Under the pieces are notes generated by a model. The model was not told the origin of the DNA and did not search any database. It was given only the letters and a program-made list of their open reading frames with translations. A stretch of DNA of 64,000 bases from the NCBI GenBank assembly GCA_032717465.1, contig CM064655.1:16356902-16420901 (forward strand), written 5' to 3'. The DNA comes from Coenobita brevimanus (Eukaryota > Arthropoda > Malacostraca > Decapoda > Coenobitidae). This document shows, one piece after another, positions 10,354 to 22,480 of this stretch; the stretch's first letter is position 1, and each line of letters opens with the position of its first letter. A program made the position numbers and the translations under genes.

Positions 10354-10499
10354 CTGATTAGCATTGGTAAGAAAATGTCCTTTAACATTATGGTACTTAA
10401 CTTTTATATTACAAAGGCATAAGTACAGATTCAAATGAAATCTCAAAACACATCAGCAGTAAATATAATAATTAAAAAAAAAAAAGGAAGTGCAGTTGT

Positions 10500-10830
10500 G
10501 AGGCACAATTTCTTCTCAACTTCTTTTCTGATGTACAGTTGGCTCCACTTCCGAGTTTATCACTTAGTATTGCCAATCCTCTCTCCCTGAGGTGTAAACC
10601 TGAACTCCACTGTGAGGGCTTCAAAGCATTTGGAAGTAAGAGGGATAGAGGAAAAGAGTGTTGGTAGCTGTATATGGGGAAAGAATGGGTGCTGACAATG
10701 ATTAAGACAACAACACATCTGTTGGGAGAGATTACAAAACAGATTAATAATTTAACTACGCTTACTTAGTTGAGTATAATTAATTACCTGATTCTTTGCA
10801 AAATATAATGAAGTGTTTCAAAGCTTTACC
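10500..10830 (-). repeat. Unknown dispersed repeat, inverted partner of 23620-23930
   Basis: Read on the minus strand, this stretch aligns over about 310 bp with the plus strand at 23620-23930. Shared blocks include TTATATTTTGC, AAGAATCAG, TAAGTAAG, TTGTCAGCACCCATT, ACTTCCAAATGCTTTGAA and GAGAGGATTGGCAAT. I recognise no element family. A minus-strand frame of about 53 codons follows a CTCTCCCAACAG acceptor-like site, but it ends in a stop and its phase does not fit the two host exons. Confidence 0.7.
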
Positions 10831-10839
10831 CTCTCCAGA

Positions 10840-11048
10840 CACATTTATTATAGTCAAGTCTCATTTTACAATAGTTCACTAAGTGATAAATCTCTGCAGT
10901 GATACTTCAAAGGTTATACCCTTTTTCAGAATAACGATCAGAAACTGGTCACGATTTCACTATAACAATAACTGTGACGGCTGTCTCCAAGAACCTCATG
11001 TGGATGCAGTGATGCACCAAGTTGACAGTCACCTTTCTGAGCCAACGT
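10840..11048. other. Unassigned, weakly Tigger-like
   Basis: The segment around 10850-10900 (CTCATTTTACAATAGTTCAC, TAAGTGATAAAT) has the flavour of a decayed pogo/Tigger end, but no matching inverted end was found. No gene seen. Confidence 0.25.
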
Positions 11049-11458
11049 GACTGCCCAGTGTTTAAATTTGCTGTGATAACCTGCCTTTCGTTCTATTTTG
11101 TGCACGAAAGGCCACTGATGCACCATTGCTATCGCCAAATAACAGTGCAAGTGCGATATTAAGTGAAGTGGTAACTTTGTGTGTGAAATATGAAATTTGT
11201 GACTTGGAAATCATGTCAACTGTGCCTACAAAGCCTCCCAGTCAGCTGATTGAGACAAGATGGTCACCCAATGTTTACATTTGCTGTGATTGTCTGCCCC
11301 TCTTTCCATTTTGTGCATGAACACCCAATGAAATACTATTGCTACTGCCAAATAACAGAGCAAGTGTGTTACAAATAATGCAGTACGCAACATCAAGTAA
11401 AGTGATAATTTTTTGTGTGTGAGGTACGAAAACTGGTGACTTGGAAATCGTGTTGAGC
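11049..11458. repeat. Diverged tandem duplication, unit about 200 bp
   Basis: Units at about 11049-11220 and 11263-11458 share TTTGCTGTGAT, CATTTTGTGCA/TATTTTGTGCA, TGCCAAATAACAG, TTTTGTGTGTGA and GTGACTTGGAAATC in order. Several indels separate the copies, so the duplication is old. No function apparent. Confidence 0.75.
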
Positions 11459-11504
11459 AAGCATGCCACCCCAAGTGGGAAGTGTAGTGCTACTGAGGGG
11501 CGCC

Positions 11505-11895
11505 ACACCATCAACAATACTACCACCAATAGCATTACCAACACTGCTCACACCACCAACATTCCCAGCACCACCAGTCACCACCACCAGTACCACTACC
11601 ACCATTACCATAAACATTACCACTACCACCATCAGTTCCACCACCAATAACACTACCAACACTGCCAACACCACCACCAATACCATCACCACCTATCGCT
11701 CCTACCACTAAAAATACCACTGATACCACTACCAGGACCACCACTACCACTACTGCCACCACCACCACTATCATTACCACAACCAATACCACCAACAGCA
11801 CCACCACCACCAACATACCACCACTAGCACTTCTACCATTACCACTACCACCACTACTATAAGTTACAACTAAAACTCCAGCTACAGCTCCAACA
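11505..11895. repeat. Imperfect ACC/ACT trinucleotide repeat array
   Basis: About 390 bp of interrupted CAC/CCA/ACT triplets. Long frames through it (Thr-rich on plus, Gly/Val-rich on minus) are a by-product of the triplet period and are not genes. Confidence 0.92.
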
Positions 11896-11951
11896 GTACT
11901 AACTGCAACTACAATACAAACTATTATATGACTACCTTCCAACAACAACTA

Positions 11952-12119
11952 TCGCCCGACGCCCTAATCCCGCAAAGGGTGGCCGCAGACAAAATGCCTC
12001 CAAGTCACTCTGTCACCCACCATTTGACTACCCTCCCCCCAACTCACCCCCCCCTCCCTCATATACCTCTCAACTCCATCCCTCCACCTCATCCTCAGTC
12101 TACCTCTCCCTCCCTACCA
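11952..12119 (-). mobile_element. RTE-1 LINE 3' fragment (R4)
   Basis: Minus-strand piece covering only the extreme C-terminus of the RTE-1 ORF and its tail. It is nearly identical to 58096-58265, including CGACGCCCTAATCCCGCAAA and AGGGTGGCCGCAGACAAAA. It is truncated at its 5' end after about 170 bp. Confidence 0.8.
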
Positions 12120-12179
12120 CAGTTAAAATATTTTACCTATAGCTACTATGATTGCCAGAAACTGTGATACTATTACTAC

Positions 12180-12957
12180 CATCTATCTATTGCCAGATGC
12201 CTCAATCCCGTTCGGGGTGGCCACAAACAAATCGCCTCCAAGTCGTCCTGTCCCCCACCATTTCACTGCCCCACTCCCGACTCACACCCCCCTCTCTCAT
12301 ATACCTCTCCACCCCATCCCTCCATCTCATCCTCGGCCTCCCCCTCCCTCTTCCCCCCTCCACCTCACTCACATACACACTCTTCGTCAATCTTTCACCC
12401 TCCATCCTCTCCACATGGCCAAAACCACCTCAGTGTATTTCTCCTAACGCTTCCCATCACATCCACATCCATACCACAACGCTCCTTTATATCCTCATTT
12501 GTCAGCCTGTCTTTCCATGTGACTCCACAGGCTCCTCTTAAAATAACTCATATCCACTGCTCTCACTCCAAGCTTCACCTCCATACGTTAGAGTTGGTAT
12601 CACAATACTGTCATGTAGTAACTTTTTCACTTCTATGCTCACTTCCCTGCTTCTTATCACTGCTTTCAAGGAACCAGCAACCTTTCTTCCCTGCTGTACC
12701 CTTTCAAGCACTTTACCCTCCAAACCTCCATCCTTACTCATCACACTACCCAAGTACTTAAACGTACACATATTTTCTAATTCCTCACCATCCAACCTCG
12801 CTGTACATTCACTGACTTCACCTCTCTCAAAGACCATCACTTTACTCTTCCCTACATTCACCTTTAGATTCCGTTCCTTACACACTCTCCCAAACTCATC
12901 CACCAAGCCTTGCAGCTCTCCTTCGTCTTCACTCAACAACACAATATCACGTAGTAG
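12180..12957 (-). mobile_element. RTE-1 LINE copy R3, 5'-truncated, with target duplication
   Basis: Minus-strand C-terminal half of RTE-1, starting just after the FADD region (VLLSEDEGELQGLVDEFGRV) and running through KYLGSVMSKDGGLEGKVLE to GRGRPRMRWRDGVERYMREG. The 3' tail is a short (TATC)n. Apparent 9-bp duplicates TATTACTAC flank it (12171-12179 and 12958-12966), although the right copy sits in a TAC-rich stretch and is less certain. At least one frameshift lies around 12415-12540. Confidence 0.82.
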
Positions 12958-12966
12958 TATTACTAC

Positions 12967-13439
12967 TACTACAGTAATCTTTTGGTTATCATGCAAAATT
13001 GGTATAAAGTACAGTGTGCGATAATGAAAGCACAGAATCATGGGATTTATCCTAATTGGTATTGGGCAACCCACACGTACACTCAAAAGTTCCCTTTCAC
13101 AACAATTTATATCAACTAAATGCATACATTCTGTTATGGCACATATCACAAACACATGTAGATATGGTTAATAGAAAGTGATGAAAAGGGCACAATTAGG
13201 AAGAAACAAACCACACAGAGACCTGGGATGGGCTTGAGGTAGGGGTTCTGAGGCTAGGGAGTGGAGAGATGGTGGTCTCCACCATCTGAGATTAACCCCT
13301 CGAATAGGGCCTCATCTTTGAATTCCTCAAAGCCAACAGAAACAGTGACCAGTTTAGGCAGCTGCTTGTTAAACTCAGGGTACTGTGCAAACTAGTACAC
13401 AGCCAGTCTTGTGTACACACGGATATGAACTTGCTGGTG
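12967..13439. other. Unassigned spacer
   Basis: Mixed-composition sequence with no recognised element. A short self-complementary stretch GAGATGGTGGTCTCCACCATCT occurs near 13266-13287. No credible gene. Confidence 0.4.
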
Positions 13440-14067
13440 AGTCTCTTACGTGTGTGTAAGAGTTCTGTTATTTGGGAAACATGTTATGTGCTGAAGGTGG
13501 GCCTGGAGCTAGTTCTGTGGTTAGAGTAAGGAGTGGTTGGAAGAAGTTCAGGGAGTTGTTACCTCTCCTGACAATGAGAGGGCTCTCCCTCCATGCTAAG
13601 GGATCTATGTATGCAGCATTTGTTAGGAGTGTAATGCTATATGGTGGTGAGACCTTGGCAGTAAAGGAAGAGGATATCTGCAGGCTCAAATGTACAAAAA
13701 TGACAATGATTACATGGATATGCAGTATGTCCCTGAGTGCGAGAAGTGGGGGGGGGGGGCAGGTTTACAATAGAAGAGTTGAGAGGTAGGCTGGGACTGG
13801 AGAGTATTGGTGTTGTGATGAGGAGAGGTATACTGAGGTGGTTTGGGCATGTGGAGAGGATGGGGACAACAACTGGGTGCAGAAAGTGAGAAGTGTTAAC
13901 GTTAGGGGTAGGGCTGCGTGAGGCAGACCGAAAAAGACTTTGGATGAGGTCACTTCAAGGATAAGGGACTGAACAGGGAGGGTGCTGGAGATTAAGCTGC
14001 ATGGACAGCCGCCATTAGGTGACCAAAGCCGATGCCTGCATGCATGTTGGAACCTTCAAAAATGAAA
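13440..14067 (+). mobile_element. LINE 3' fragment, plus strand (K1)
   Basis: C-terminal relic of a LINE ORF: YLGNMLCAEGGPGASSVVRV, GWKKFRELLPLLTMRGLSLH, AAFVRSVMLYGGETLAVKEE, then after a frameshift MRRGILRWFGHVERM. These are hallmarks of the RT C-terminal region in many RTE/L2-like LINEs. It ends in a tail with GCCATTAGGTGACCAAAGCC and ATGCATGTTGGA that is also present, inverted, at the minus-strand fragment 26058-26335. A G10 run interrupts the frame at 13749-13759. Confidence 0.75.
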
Positions 14068-14829
14068 TGAAACAAATACAAAGCTTCACACTGACAACCC
14101 CAGCTTCCATTTCTTTGGGGGGGGGGGTAGGAGGAGGAGGAGGAGGAGGAGGAGGTATACAAGACATCTGCATCTCTCACCCTCTTATCTGTCATGAAAA
14201 TGTTTACACAATACTCATGCAGGCAATTTTGGCCTGTGTGTACCTGTCAGAAGGGACACATACTTTTGCTCTCTCTCTCTCCTTCTCTCAATCCAGCAGT
14301 GGAGGCACAAGTGGAATGAAATTTCTGCGTAAATGTGGTCCCACCATGATTTCTTCAGAAGATTATGGGTGGTGATGATGATGACTGAGGTGGAATCCTT
14401 GCATGTGGCCCTGTGTATAAAGGAAAATGCTATGTTTCTTTTTGCAATGCTGAAAAATACACAAACTGAACCATGTGCATTTCAAGCTGCCGATAGTTTG
14501 ATCGTCGTAAGAGCGAAGCATAACATGACAGTTTTCCGGGGTATGCCCCCAATTCTGTAAAGCTGAATGAGTGAATCATCAGTTTTCAATTTGTCAATTA
14601 TGAAAGTACACCTGTTCTACACCATCAGTATCAGCAGAAACCACCTGTGGTGCACAATAACAATGTTTTTCAGCTGAAAAGGCAGGAGTGCAGACTTCCA
14701 TCTTGCTGTGACAATGAAAACCACTATCACCTGTGCACAATAACCAAAGGATCACTGTATTACTATTGCTGCTTACTACTACTACTGCTACTACTACAAC
14801 TACTACTACTACAAATAATAATACATACA
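14068..14829. other. Unassigned, with G-run and GGA microsatellites
   Basis: Contains a G9 run followed by (GGA)n at 14118-14155, a (CT)n run around 14270-14290 and (TAC/TACT)n at 14757-14816. A segment after CTCAATCCAG (14297) has an acceptor-like start and a short open frame ending SSEDYGW, but nothing supports an exon further. Confidence 0.45.
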
Positions 14830-15262
14830 TACATACATACATCATCTGATCCCATGTTGCTCCATAGAGGGCGTAGGAACCCGGGGCTAGGCTAGCTGGT
14901 CCTGACAACGAAGATGAGAGTGACCAGCCTCACTCAACCCTAAGTGGCATTACGTGAGCAATAAACCCCAACCACCCATTGAACATAAATATACACAGGC
15001 TCTATCTGGTTGGAGCACCTTAATTACCAACCAACTAAACCACCAGGTGCCATAGTTTGGTTATATGGTTACCACCCAGTGAAGCAAATGGTTTCCAGGT
15101 GTACAGGAAACCATTTGGCTTGTCACTCAATGTAGAGTCGCCTGCAGACAGAAGGAGGAGGAAAGAAAGAAGGAAAGAATAACAGAAGAGGAAGGAAAGA
15201 GAGATGGAAGGAAGAGAGGAAAGGGCAGTCACCCGAGAGCAGCACTACATCAAATGAGTGGA
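14830..15262 (-). mobile_element. Composite tRNA-derived SINE (S1), minus strand
   Basis: Read on the minus strand, the order is CCACTCATTTGATGTAGTGC, a pyrimidine-rich stretch, a palindromic block (CAAATGGTTTCCTGTACACC with its near-complement), a tRNA-like block with GGCACCTGGTGGTTTAGTTG, then a tail with GAGTGAGGCTGGTCACTCTC, CCCCGGGTTCCTACGC and a (GTAT)n end at about 14820-14845. The same order is found at about 40090-40542 on the plus strand. Non-coding. Confidence 0.75.
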
Positions 15263-15499
15263 TGGCGGGCACCCCCACCGACCACTAACAAATAATAATA
15301 AGAATAAGAATAAATGAGTCTAGATAAGGTAAAGCCACAAGGAAGCAGAATGTAGCACCAGTCGAACAGGTATTCCCAAGGTGAAAGGAAAGCTGATGAC
15401 AAGGAGAGCTGGATGTCTCTCTCTTCATCAACCCTTGGGACTAGCTTCTGACCATCCACCTTTGCTGAACTTCTTCAGTGTTTCAGTAGCACACACAGA
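15263..15499. other. Unassigned spacer
   Basis: Short purine/pyrimidine-biased sequence between the SINE and the jockey-like LINE. No gene or repeat recognised. Confidence 0.4.
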
Positions 15500-18400
15500 G
15501 CGTAGTAGTAGTAGTAGTAGTTGTTCCCTAGGCAGTCTGGCCGAACAGCTCCAAGTCCCTAAGGAAGGCCATGGCCGAGACTGGGCTTTCCCACAGAGCT
15601 CTCAAGGAGCATATGTTGTGTTGTTGGTGCTGGCGATTGTGTGTAATGCAGTCTTCCATAATGTGCTTAATAGTATGGGGCGCTGTGTTGCATCCTGGAC
15701 AAGCATCAGTGACGGAGTCATCCAGCCTCTTCTGATAACTCAAGACGGCTGGATGATGCCCACATCTTGGCCTAGCCATGTGGACACCGTGCTCACGAGA
15801 GGTAGGATTCAAAAGGGTGGATATCAGGAGGCCGTGCATCCAGCTGTGTTGTCTCTGAGTGACTGAATGGAATGGCAAATAATTTGAGCATGGATATGCT
15901 TCTGGAAGCTCATTTGAGGAGGGCAAGGGAAGAGAGATGACAGTATTTGCGTATGATATTGTGCACTGGGTGCTGTTTTGATGTTCCTTGGTGTGTGTGG
16001 ATGTGCTGCAATGTAGTGTAGTGGATGGTGTGGGTTTGTGGAGGCTGTGGCGAGAATCTGTGTGCCTCTCATATCTAGATGATCTTGACTTTGAGGTCTT
16101 TGGTTTCTTGGTGTAGGTGGTCTGCAGGTGTAGTAGCTGTGCAGCCTGTGATCATTTTTAGGGCCTTATTCTGTATGGTCTGTAGGGTATTGCAGTGTGT
16201 TTCAGTGAGGTTACTGTGGCGAGAATCTGTGTGCCTCTCATATCTAGATGATCTTGACTTTGAGGACTTTGGTTTCTTGGTGTAGGTGGTCTGCAGGTGT
16301 AGTAGCTGTGCAGCCTGTGATTATTTTTAGGGCCTTATTCTGTATGGTCTGTAGGGTATTGCAGTGTGTTTCAGTGAGGTTATAAGTCCAAGCTAGGCTT
16401 GTATAGTTCATCACTGAATGTATATATTGTTTGTATACTGTGACGGTGGTTTCTTTGTTGTGTCCGAATGCTGCATGGGCAAGTGACCTTAGGGCGCTGA
16501 GCCATGTGTTAATTTATTTTTGATCTTTGTGATGTGTTGTTTAAATGAAACTGATGTATTACATGCTACACCAAGGATGTTGGGTGTTTGTGTGTATGGT
16601 AGGGGGGTGTAGTTTATGGTGAAGTGTGGAATGTGACTATGTTCTGCTGTTCAGTTTGTGAGAAGGGTCACTGTAGATTTGGCTGGGGTTATTTTGTGAT
16701 GAACCATTCATGTAATGTGTTGAGGAATGGTTAAAGGATGTGAATGGCTGTGCTTGCATTTTTGTGTGTACATGTTAGTGTTAAGTCTAGTGCATAGGAA
16801 GCTATGTGTATTTGTGGGGTGTGGGTATGTTGTGAATGTATAGGTTAAAGAATGTAGGGGACAAAACAGATCCTCGTGGGACATCATTTGTGAAGTTTCT
16901 GATGTTCGATGACTGACCGCCTAATGTTACATGTGCACATCTGCCTGCTAAATAGTTTGCCAGCCATCTTACTGTGTTATTGTGCAAGGTTGTGTTGAAT
17001 ATTTTGTTTGTGAGGTTCTGGCAGGGGATGGCATCAAAAGCTTTGTTAGTCTAGTGTAACTAGAAGTGTTCTGTGTGGTGGTCTAGCTGAACCGATGCCA
17101 TCAAAAACTCTCTGTGTAAGGTCTTTAAGAAGAATGTTTGTGGAGTGTAGTGACCTAAAACCATGTTATAATGGGGCTAGGAGGATGTGAGGTGTTAATA
17201 ATTGTAATACCAGTCGTTCAGTGACCTTAGAGGGGGTGCAGAGGAGTGTGATGGGGCAGTGTGAGGATGGTAATGTGGGGTCTTTGTTGGGTTTGGGGAT
17301 AGTGATAATAATACTGTACCATGCTTCCTGATGCTGGGTATTACATTGTGTAGGTAACTGTAGTTTGATATGTATGTGAGTGCTTGTGTGCCTTGAGGTC
17401 CAAGATGTTTAACGTGTACCATACACTGCTTATGTTGTCTGGGCCACAGGCAGGTAAGTGCTTAAGGTTGTTAATGATGTGCTTCGTCTGGCTGTTAGTG
17501 AAGGGTGTGAAGTCTGGGTCTCTCTTGCGTCAGATGACACATCGGTCATTGCAATGGGGGTTTAGATAACTGACATGTGAAAACTGACTGCTTGTTGTTT
17601 GTCTGAGGGTACTGTGTCTGTTGTTGCGATGGCAGCACATGACTCTGCAGTGTTGCTGTTGGAGAGTGTGATACTGTCTAGTGTTTTCTGGAGTTCGCTG
17701 GTGTTTGTTTTGTGATCTAGTATTTGGAGTTTGCTGGTGTTTGTTTTGTGATCTAGTATTCAGAGATAATTATTCCAATTTATGGTTTGCTGCTCTGATA
17801 TTTTGTAGTTTATTTGAGTGCTGAGTGTTTGTATTTGTTGTACAATGTCTTGTGTATCGGGTGTTGGGGTGCTGCTCTGATATTTTGCAGTTTATTTGAG
17901 TGTTGAGTGCTTGTATTTGTTGTACAGTGTCTTGTGTATGGGGTGTTGGGGTGTTGTAGTGTGTTGCATTGACTGATAAGGCCTTGAATTTCTGGTGTGA
18001 AGTTGGGATTGTGTGTCTGTTGCCTCTAAGGATGTGTCTTTTGTCCCCCTTTGGAATAACTGTATTGAAAGTGTGCACAGCGGTGTTGATTGTGCTGGGT
18101 GTATTGTTAAATGTTTCAATGTGTTGTTCTGTTCCAGCTGTGATGGCCTCCCAGTTGGCTCTCTTATACTTAGTGTATATGTGTCTGTGGACAGCTGGAG
18201 GTGATTCTGGTTTTGGTAATGATGCTGATCGGGATGTGGTCAGAGCCAAGTGTTTTGACCACTCTCCAGGATGTAATGGGGGTGAGGTTTAGGGAGCAAA
18301 AGGTGATGTCTGAGGATGATGGGAGGAAGAGGGCTTGGTGTGGGATATGGGTATGCTGATGGAGATTATTGAGGATGAAAAGATTATCTGTTTAGGATTG

Positions 18401-18990
18401 TAGTACCAAAACTTCTGTTGTGTCAGGGTTGCTGAAATGCCTGGCCAATGTCTTGGCAATGAAATCACCACCCAGAATGATGTTGGGTATATCAGTGATG
18501 TGGTGTATTTGAGGAGAGTAACTGTGGTACTGTGGGGGATGACTGGGGTAGAATGTATGTGCTGGCAATTGTTATGTGTGATCTGTTGCCAGTGCATATT
18601 TTAATTGCTTGTATTTCTATTATGGTGTCATGTGGAGGGAGAAATGATTGTGTGTGCACACTAGTATCTGAAAAGTTGACTGACTGGTGTACCAGGGTGA
18701 TGAGTCCACCGCCACCACCGTCAGCCCGGTCTTCTCTGACGGTGGTGAAATTAAGAAATGTACCGTAGTGTTTTTGTGTTCTGTGCAGTTTTGTTTCTTG
18801 TAAGATGGCAATGTGTATGTTTTGCTATTTGATGAATTGTGTGACTCCTTGTTTTTTTTGTGTTTATGCCATCTATGTTTATCTGGAGAATATTATTGTT
18901 GAGTGTGAAATGTGTGTTGGGTGCTGCAGCATGGGGTGGAGGTGGGGATGCAGGTGGAGCGGAAGGGGTATGTGGTCAGGCCAGCATGTA
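15500..18990 (-). mobile_element. Decayed jockey-like LINE (J1), minus strand
   Basis: The reading frame is broken many times, but domain order is clear from high to low coordinates. Endonuclease remnants occur at about 18800-18290. RT motifs include NPTKTPHYHP and a SLLC-type block (17195-17422), a KAFDA block near 17040, and DVPRGSVLSPTFFNLYIHN at 16802-16987 (consensus GVPQGS decayed to DVPRGS). The C-terminal cysteine/histidine cluster is at 15528-15926 (DACPGCNTAPHTIKHIMEDC). The 3' end runs into (CTA)n at 15503-15525. I place it in the jockey/I group from these motifs. A 169-bp tandem duplication lies within it (16045-16382). Confidence 0.78.
16045..16382. repeat. Tandem duplication of 169 bp inside the LINE
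   Basis: Two units (16045-16213 and 16214-16382) starting CTGTGGCGAGAATCTG and ending TTCAGTGAGGTTA, differing at only a few positions. The duplication is much younger than the decay of the host LINE. Confidence 0.93.
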
Positions 18991-21654
18991 TTCCAATACA
19001 AGTTCCTCTAACTGTCAACACCAAACTACATGCACATTACACACTACACTTCCTATTCAAAATTTCTTTTTAATATGATATCTCAACACCAAGCGAAGCC
19101 CCCATAAAAGCCACCACCATCTGGCCCTCTCCCAGTGACGACAATGCAAGATGCTTGGAACCATTGTCTGACTCACTTCTTCATTTCTGTAACATTCATG
19201 GCCTTTCCTCTAACTTTCTCTCTGTTAAACAAAACCTCTCCTCCTCAACCTTATTTTCTCTTCCTCACAGTGACTCAACTGTCTGAAGCGACTGAAAGCA
19301 AACTGTTTTCTATATTTTCCTACTTCCTCTATACTCACTTCAAAGCCAAAGATGGCTGTTGTGTATATGCACGCAACATTATATCTTGCTCTCATGTTCC
19401 TGAACTTGAATCTTCTGAATTTTCAACTCTCTTGCAATGGCTATCCCATCATTCACTGAATAAATATATCTGTGCTGTTTACGTATCCTCAAATTCTACC
19501 GACTATGAAAAACTCTCTGACTATCTTACTTCTAAGATGGAACACATCCCAACTTCTCCTTTCTCTGAAATCTCTGTTCTAGGTGATTTCAATGTTCACC
19601 ACCACCTTTGGTTTCCTCTCCTTTCACTGATCCACCTGGTGAACAAGCCTACATCTTTTTTAACCTTAATGACCTAGAGCAGCTGGTACTGCACCCTACC
19701 CATATCCCTGACTGCCTTGGTGAGAGTTCCAACATACTTGACCTCTTCTTTAAAACTAATCCTTCTGCTTATGCTGTTCATCTTCTCTCTCTGTTGGGGC
19801 TCCCCTGAACACAACTGTATCACCTTAACCTGTCCTATCACTCCAGTGAGGCCTGCAGACCCTCCCAAGAAGCAGCCGCTTTGACACTTTGGAGCTGCTG
19901 ATTGGGAAGCCCTCAGGCAGTACTTCTTTGATTTTCTCTAGAATGATTCTTGCTTCTATGTCTGAGTACCATCTGAGTGTATCCTGTGTATCAAGGAGGT
20001 CATTCTCTCAGGCATGGAAGCATACATTCCTTTCTCTTATCCTGTTGGGGGGGGGGGGACAATTTTATCATGCCTGCTCTAGTGCTGTCCCCAACAAGAA
20101 GAGGACCTACAAAAGGTAACGGAGCCAAGCCACCCCTGAATCTCATCCTTTTATGTTTCTGTCTGGAACTGTGCTATGTGTTCTTCACTCGGCTAAAAAT
20201 AAGTTCATTCATAAGAAATGCTCTGAACTCCCCATCTAAAATTCTTCCCACTTCTGGCACCTTGCCAGAAACATTTCTAACAACTTTACCTCATCATCCT
20301 TCCTTCCTCTTTTCTGCTCTAATGACTCTGTAGCTGTATTTTCTATTGATAAAACAGAACTCTTCATTCAGACTTCCTCCTCCAACTCCACCTAAGACAA
20401 TTATGGTGCTGTTCCTCAATCACTTTCCCCCCTCTGACTTCCTCATGGCTGACACTAAAATTTCTTCAACTGATGTATTTTCTGCCATCAATGGCCTCAA
20501 TACTAACATGGCATATAGGTCTGATGACGTCCCTTAAGTTGTCCTCAAAAACTGTGGTTCTGCATTTACACCCTGCCTAGTTAAACTCTTTCACCTCTGT
20601 CTATCAACTTGTAAATTTCCTTCTTGCTGGAAGTTTGCTCAAGTTCAGCCTGTCCCAAAGCAGGGTGACCATTCTCTGTCCTCTAACTATCGCCCAATTG
20701 GTTTAAAATCCAGCATTTCAAATTTTTTGAGTCTGCTCTCAAAATGAAAAAATAAAAAAATAAAAAAATAAAGTACCCTTTCCTATCATAACCTTCTTTT
20801 CGATTGTCAATGTAGATTATGCCAAGGATGCTCCACTAACGATCATCTCACCTACCTTTCAGACTCCTGGTCATATTCGTTTCGGGACTTTGGAGAAAGC
20901 TTTACCACTGCGTTTACAGTTTCTACCCTTCTATCTGTGCCTTCGCCTCTAGCTTCCTTTCTGGTCATTCTATAGCTGCTGATGTAGACAGCCACTGTTC
21001 TTCTCCTAGAGCTATCAATACTGGTGTTCCTCAGGACTCTGTCCTATCACCAACTCTCTTCCTTCTATTCATCAATAACCAGTGCTGGGAAGGTGCGCAA
21101 ACATGTGCGCAAAGTGCAATTGCGCACCCTTGGGCTCCGGTGATATCGTTTGCGCATTGCGCACTGCACGAGACCATGCGCAATTTTGCGCTTGCACACA
21201 TGAAAAGGCAGGTGCTCACCTGCCCTATGGATTGCGCACTGCGCAATCCAAGGGACACGTGGTCTTCCAGGGGACACGTGGTCTTGGGAGCTTCCTGCAT
21301 GGCTGGACAATGGATAGGGGAGGCTGGGGCGGGTCGCGAGGGTGGGTTGGTGGGGGGAGGTGGGAGGGAAGGGGGTGTTAGCATTTATTAATGTGCTTCA
21401 ACAGAGATAATGTATTTTTAATATTTTTTAAATTATTATTATTAGTAAATAAATAATAAATATACATTATTTATTAAGATTAGCATATGCAATTCCTTAC
21501 AAAAACCATTAAAACATTATTCAAATAAAATATCCACAGCCTAATAATTTGATTTAAATACTCTGTTTTCATGATTTTTTATTTTTTGTAACGAATTACA
21601 TATGCTATTGTATATCTATATTGAATTATTAAATAAATTGTCTTGACAAGACAA

Positions 21655-21686
21655 GAGAGAGAGAGAGAGAGATAAAGAGCATTATT

Positions 21687-21735
<49 letters not shown>
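21655..21735. repeat. (GA)n microsatellite
   Basis: Two GA runs separated by about 20 bp, inside the hAT-like element. Confidence 0.95.
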
Positions 21736-21737
<2 letters not shown>

Positions 21738-22039
21738 AATACGGGAATGGCAAAGGAGCGTCCCTTAGAGTGAGGAGGTAAGGCATAAACTTCGTCCCTC
21801 TTCTCTCTCTAATTCTCCATTCCTTCCCTCCTCTCTCTCTTATTCTCCATTCCTTCCTCCTCTGTCGGAGAGAGAGAGAGACAGAGGGGGAGAGTTGATG
21901 ATACAGTAATCACGTGATCTTTGCCAATGCCTTGGTAAATATAGTCTGTTTTTCCCGGACAATGACCGACTGTACCTCAGTCACCCCGGGTGGTGGGCAG
22001 GTTGCTAATTTAGTAATTTATTTAATTATACCAATATAT

Positions 22040-22480
22040 ATTTTACAGTAATTCCCACAAACATATGCAAATGATTTGCGCTAGCGCTTTGCGACATTGC
22101 ACAAGATAAATATTAGATTGCGCACTTGCACAAATTACAAATAATAGAAAATAACAATAATAAATAAAAGTAAGTAGTTATGCTGTTTTGTTTAAATATC
22201 TCAATATTTTCAGTAATTCCCAAAAATATATGCAAATGGTTTGCACTTGCACTTTGCGACATTGCACAAGCTAAATATTAGATTGTGCACTTGTGCAAAT
22301 TACAAATAATAGAAAATAACAATAATTAATAAAAGTAAGTAGTTATGCTGTTTTGTTTAAATATCTCAATATTTTTCAATAATTTCCAAAAATATATGCA
22401 AATGGTTTGCACTTGAAGTTTGCGACATCGCACAAGCTAAATATTTGTCAGATTGAGCATTTGCGCTTGCACAAGGTAGT
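22040..22480. repeat. Three tandem units of about 165 bp inside hAT element
   Basis: Units begin near 22046, 22211 and 22377 with AGTAATTCCCA-like starts. Each holds ATATGCAAATG, TTTGCGACAT, GCACAAG and, in the first two, AATAGAAAATAACAATAA. Confidence 0.9.

Noticed and set aside
10530..10690. A third host exon on the minus strand after CTCTCCCAACAG
   Set aside because: The frame ends in a stop without a good donor, its phase does not fit the two other exons, and the segment belongs to a repeat with another copy at 23.6 kb.
11505..11948. Long Thr-rich (plus) and Gly/Val-rich (minus) open frames
   Set aside because: They are created by the ACC/ACT triplet repeat array; no start context, domain or splice support.
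14297..14375. Plus-strand exon after a strong pyrimidine tract and CAG
   Set aside because: Only about 26 codons, ending at a stop with no matching partner exon found on the plus strand.
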